From Planctomycetaceae bacterium (GTDB lineage Bacteria; Planctomycetota; Phycisphaerae; Phycisphaerales; SM1A02): a stretch of DNA of 6,934 bases. Below the pieces are notes generated by a model, which was not told the origin of the DNA, did not search any database, and saw nothing but the letters and a program-made list of their open reading frames with translations. Shown one piece after another: positions 5,424 to 6,934 of this stretch; the first letter of the stretch is position 1; every line of letters begins with the position of its first letter. The position numbers were made by a program, and so were the translations under genes. The stretch covers positions 1 to 6,934 of the forward strand of contig CANJIC010000108.1 in NCBI GenBank assembly GCA_947474205.1, written 5' to 3'.

Positions 5424-6755
5424 ATGATGCCTCAGCGCAATCCCGACATTCAGCCGCCACTTCCCACGCGCGATGGTGTTGGCGCAAGTTGCATTGCGCT
5501 TCCAAGTGTCAATCCTTTTGCAAGTGGCGCGCCTTCTATCCAAACAAAAAATTCGCTTGATGCTTCCGCGACGGCTCAGCATCGCAGAACAGAGAACACA
5601 TCTGCAAATTCAACCAACGCGTCAACGGATCCTGCCCAACGACTTATCGCGAACACACTTTTAAATCTAACGCACCAAGAGCATTTGCCCAATGCAATCA
5701 CTGATCAAAGGAACTCGGAAATTATATTTCCCGCTGGAACTATCGCTCATTTTCTTGCGCAACAATTCCCCGCAATTTCCGCGCACGAATGGTCGCATCG
5801 CATGGCCGCCGGAAATGTTGTGGATGAACATGGCGTAACGGTCACGCCCACGCGCGCGTTTGAAGCGGGCTTGAGAATTTATTACTACCGCGCTCTTGAA
5901 ACAGAGCCGCGCATTCCATTTGACGAAGTGATTCTGTTTCAAGATGAACAACTTGTGGTTGTGGATAAGCCGCATTTTCTGCCGGTCATTCCATCGGGCC
6001 GCTACTTGCAAGAAACTTTGCTTGTGCGACTGAAGCGCAAACTGGGCATTGATACGCTTGTTCCCATTCATCGCATTGATCGCGGCACCGCGGGGGTGAT
6101 TGTGTTCAGCGTGCAAGAAAGTACGCGCGGCAAATATCAACAACTGTTCGCCACGCGTGACGTGCGCAAGACATACGAGGCCATTGCACCCATCAATCGC
6201 GCGCTTCACTTTCCGCTGACGCACGAAAGCTGCTTGGCGCCTGACGAACATTTCATGCGCATGAAAGAAATCGCCGGCGAAGCGAATTCGCAAACGCATT
6301 TCGAAATCATCCGCGAGCTCACAGCGCCTTGTGCGAACCCACTTGCCCCCACGGCTGCACGCACACTTGCATCCCCACTTGCGGCCATGCCTGCACGCGC
6401 AATTGCATCCGCACTTACGTCAACGCCATCAAACGCATTTGCATCCCCACTTACGCCCATGCCCTCACACATAATCCCGTCCACGCTTGCACCCTCATTC
6501 GCGCTGTATCGACTGCGCCCAATCACCGGCCGCAAGCATCAACTGCGAGTGCACTGTGCCGCGCTTGCAATTCCGATTGTGAACGACCCCATGTATCCAA
6601 CATTTCTGCCGGAGCCCGCACGTGACGCGCCCGAAGATTTCAGCAAGCCACTGCAGCTCTTGGCGCGCGCGGTTGAATTCACCGATCCCATCACCGGCGC
6701 GGCGCGCGCATTCTCCAGCGCGCGCCAACTAGAATTGCTTGCGACACACACATGA
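5424..6755 (+). CDS. RluA-family pseudouridine synthase with two low-complexity insertions
   Basis: A 443-residue protein from ATG 5424; longer starts at 5406 or TTG 5361 are possible but add unconserved residues. RluA enzymes isomerise uridine to pseudouridine in rRNA or tRNA. Core marks are 'VVVDKPHFLPVIPSGRY', 'VPIHRIDRGTAGVIVFS' with catalytic D219, and 'LRPITGRKHQLRVH' (about 364-377) followed by 'IPIVNDPMYP'. It matches the subfamily beginning 'PLPxRDGV' and continuing into a helical N-terminal domain ('FLAQQFPAISAHEWSHRMAAG', a small S4-like region), a type often annotated as a 23S rRNA/tRNA synthase. Two segments are not expected: about 75 Ser/Thr/Asn-rich residues (28-102) splitting 'ALP' from 'AGTIAHF', and about 58 residues (300-357) made of a 12-residue Ala/Pro repeat before the last catalytic motif. 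Both keep frame and the catalytic motifs are intact, so activity is likely. The end overlaps tdk by 4 bp (ATGA). Substrate position is unknown. Confidence 0.9.
   Translation: MMPQRNPDIQPPLPTRDGVGASCIALPSVNPFASGAPSIQTKNSLDASATAQHRRTENTSANSTNASTDPAQRLIANTLLNLTHQEHLPNAITDQRNSEIIFPAGTIAHFLAQQFPAISAHEWSHRMAAGNVVDEHGVTVTPTRAFEAGLRIYYYRALETEPRIPFDEVILFQDEQLVVVDKPHFLPVIPSGRYLQETLLVRLKRKLGIDTLVPIHRIDRGTAGVIVFSVQESTRGKYQQLFATRDVRKTYEAIAPINRALHFPLTHESCLAPDEHFMRMKEIAGEANSQTHFEIIRELTAPCANPLAPTAARTLASPLAAMPARAIASALTSTPSNAFASPLTPMPSHIIPSTLAPSFALYRLRPITGRKHQLRVHCAALAIPIVNDPMYPTFLPEPARDAPEDFSKPLQLLARAVEFTDPITGAARAFSSARQLELLATHT
6338..6481 (+). repeat. 36-bp tandem repeat, four copies, inside the pseudouridine synthase
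   Basis: Four contiguous 36-bp units lie at 6338-6373, 6374-6409, 6410-6445 and 6446-6481, with a decayed partial fifth after 6482. By eye, units 1 and 2 match at 30 of 36 positions; units 3 and 4 each match unit 2 at 26 of 36. Most units open with CNCACTT and three end in TGCATC. The repeat is in frame and encodes a 12-residue unit such as 'PLAAMPARAIAS', rich in Ala, Pro and Ser. Divergence among the copies shows it is not a brand-new expansion. Confidence 0.9.
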
Positions 6756-6934
6756 ACAGCCCTGCGCACCCATCCCCCGCCGGTCGACTTGAGTTGATCT
6801 GTGGCCCTATGTTCGCCGGGAAAACCACGGAACTCATTCGCCGCCTTGAAGCCGCGCACGCCGCGCAAGAAATCACGCTTGCCATAGAGCCCGCAAAGGA
6901 CACGCGCTACGCCGATCAAGAATTGGTCACGCAC
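6752..6934 (+). CDS. tdk: Thymidine kinase, type II, 3' end cut by window edge
   Basis: The first 61 codons are present, from an ATG that overlaps the stop of the pseudouridine synthase (ATGA, 6752-6755). After a short leader (MNSPAHPSPA) comes 'GRLELICGPMFAGKTTELI', whose GPMFAGKT is the P-loop that binds ATP in bacterial-type thymidine kinases, and then 'RRLEAAHAAQE' and 'EPAKDTRYADQELVTH', which match the family's P-A-x-D-x-R-Y and V-(S/T)-H segment. The enzyme phosphorylates thymidine to dTMP in nucleotide salvage. The lid, zinc-binding cysteines and catalytic glutamate lie beyond the window. The 4-bp overlap implies translational coupling with the upstream gene. Confidence 0.93.
   Translation, partial: MNSPAHPSPAGRLELICGPMFAGKTTELIRRLEAAHAAQEITLAIEPAKDTRYADQELVTH

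Noticed and set aside
6338..6481. CRISPR array, suggested by a 36-bp repeat period
   Set aside because: The units are directly contiguous with no spacers, differ from each other at 6-10 positions, and lie in frame inside a conserved enzyme gene.
6329..6625. Cys/His-rich reading frame on the plus strand, resembling a zinc-binding repeat protein
   Set aside because: It is another frame of the 36-bp repeat; a tandem repeat with no stops stays open in several frames. The flanking RluA motifs fix the real frame.

Overview
The window looks chromosomal and most likely comes from a planctomycete, possibly class Phycisphaerae (inference, moderate confidence). The best clue is a degraded C-terminal tail at 4518-4781 with two dockerin-like calcium loops ending in 'LLNYGTCP', a style I associate with large secreted planctomycetal proteins. 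A secreted protein joining a LolA-like domain to a thioredoxin domain, and several starts that appear leaderless instead of Shine-Dalgarno-led, fit the same picture. No rRNA, tRNA, insertion sequence or CRISPR array is visible.

Layout. 1-326 (minus): a PadR-type repressor cut by the window edge, with a promoter and a 27-bp palindrome just before its start. 402-1841 (plus): a divergent, exported LolA-like/TlpA thioredoxin fusion. 1977-2711 (plus): a family 2 glycosyltransferase. 2850-3716 (minus): a CvfB/YitL-type S1 RNA-binding protein, convergent with the glycosyltransferase. 3840-4469 (plus): a two-gene toxin-antitoxin module of an AbrB/MazE-fold antitoxin and a Doc toxin, behind a promoter that contains an 11-bp tandem repeat. 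4470-4946: no intact gene; it holds the dockerin-like remnant and an AT-rich stretch. 4947-6934 (plus): a probable operon of an OsmC-family protein, an RluA-family pseudouridine synthase and thymidine kinase; the last two overlap by 4 bp and the kinase runs off the window.

Most genes are ordinary housekeeping or accessory genes, and I do not see a clearly new multi-gene system. The most unusual features are: (1) two low-complexity insertions inside the pseudouridine synthase, one built from about four copies of a 36-bp tandem repeat encoding a 12-residue Ala/Pro-rich unit; (2) the pairing of Doc with an AbrB-fold antitoxin instead of Phd, with a two-site repeat operator inside its own promoter; (3) the PadR palindrome; (4) repeated -10-like boxes only 6-9 nt before start codons, which suggests leaderless or near-leaderless transcripts.
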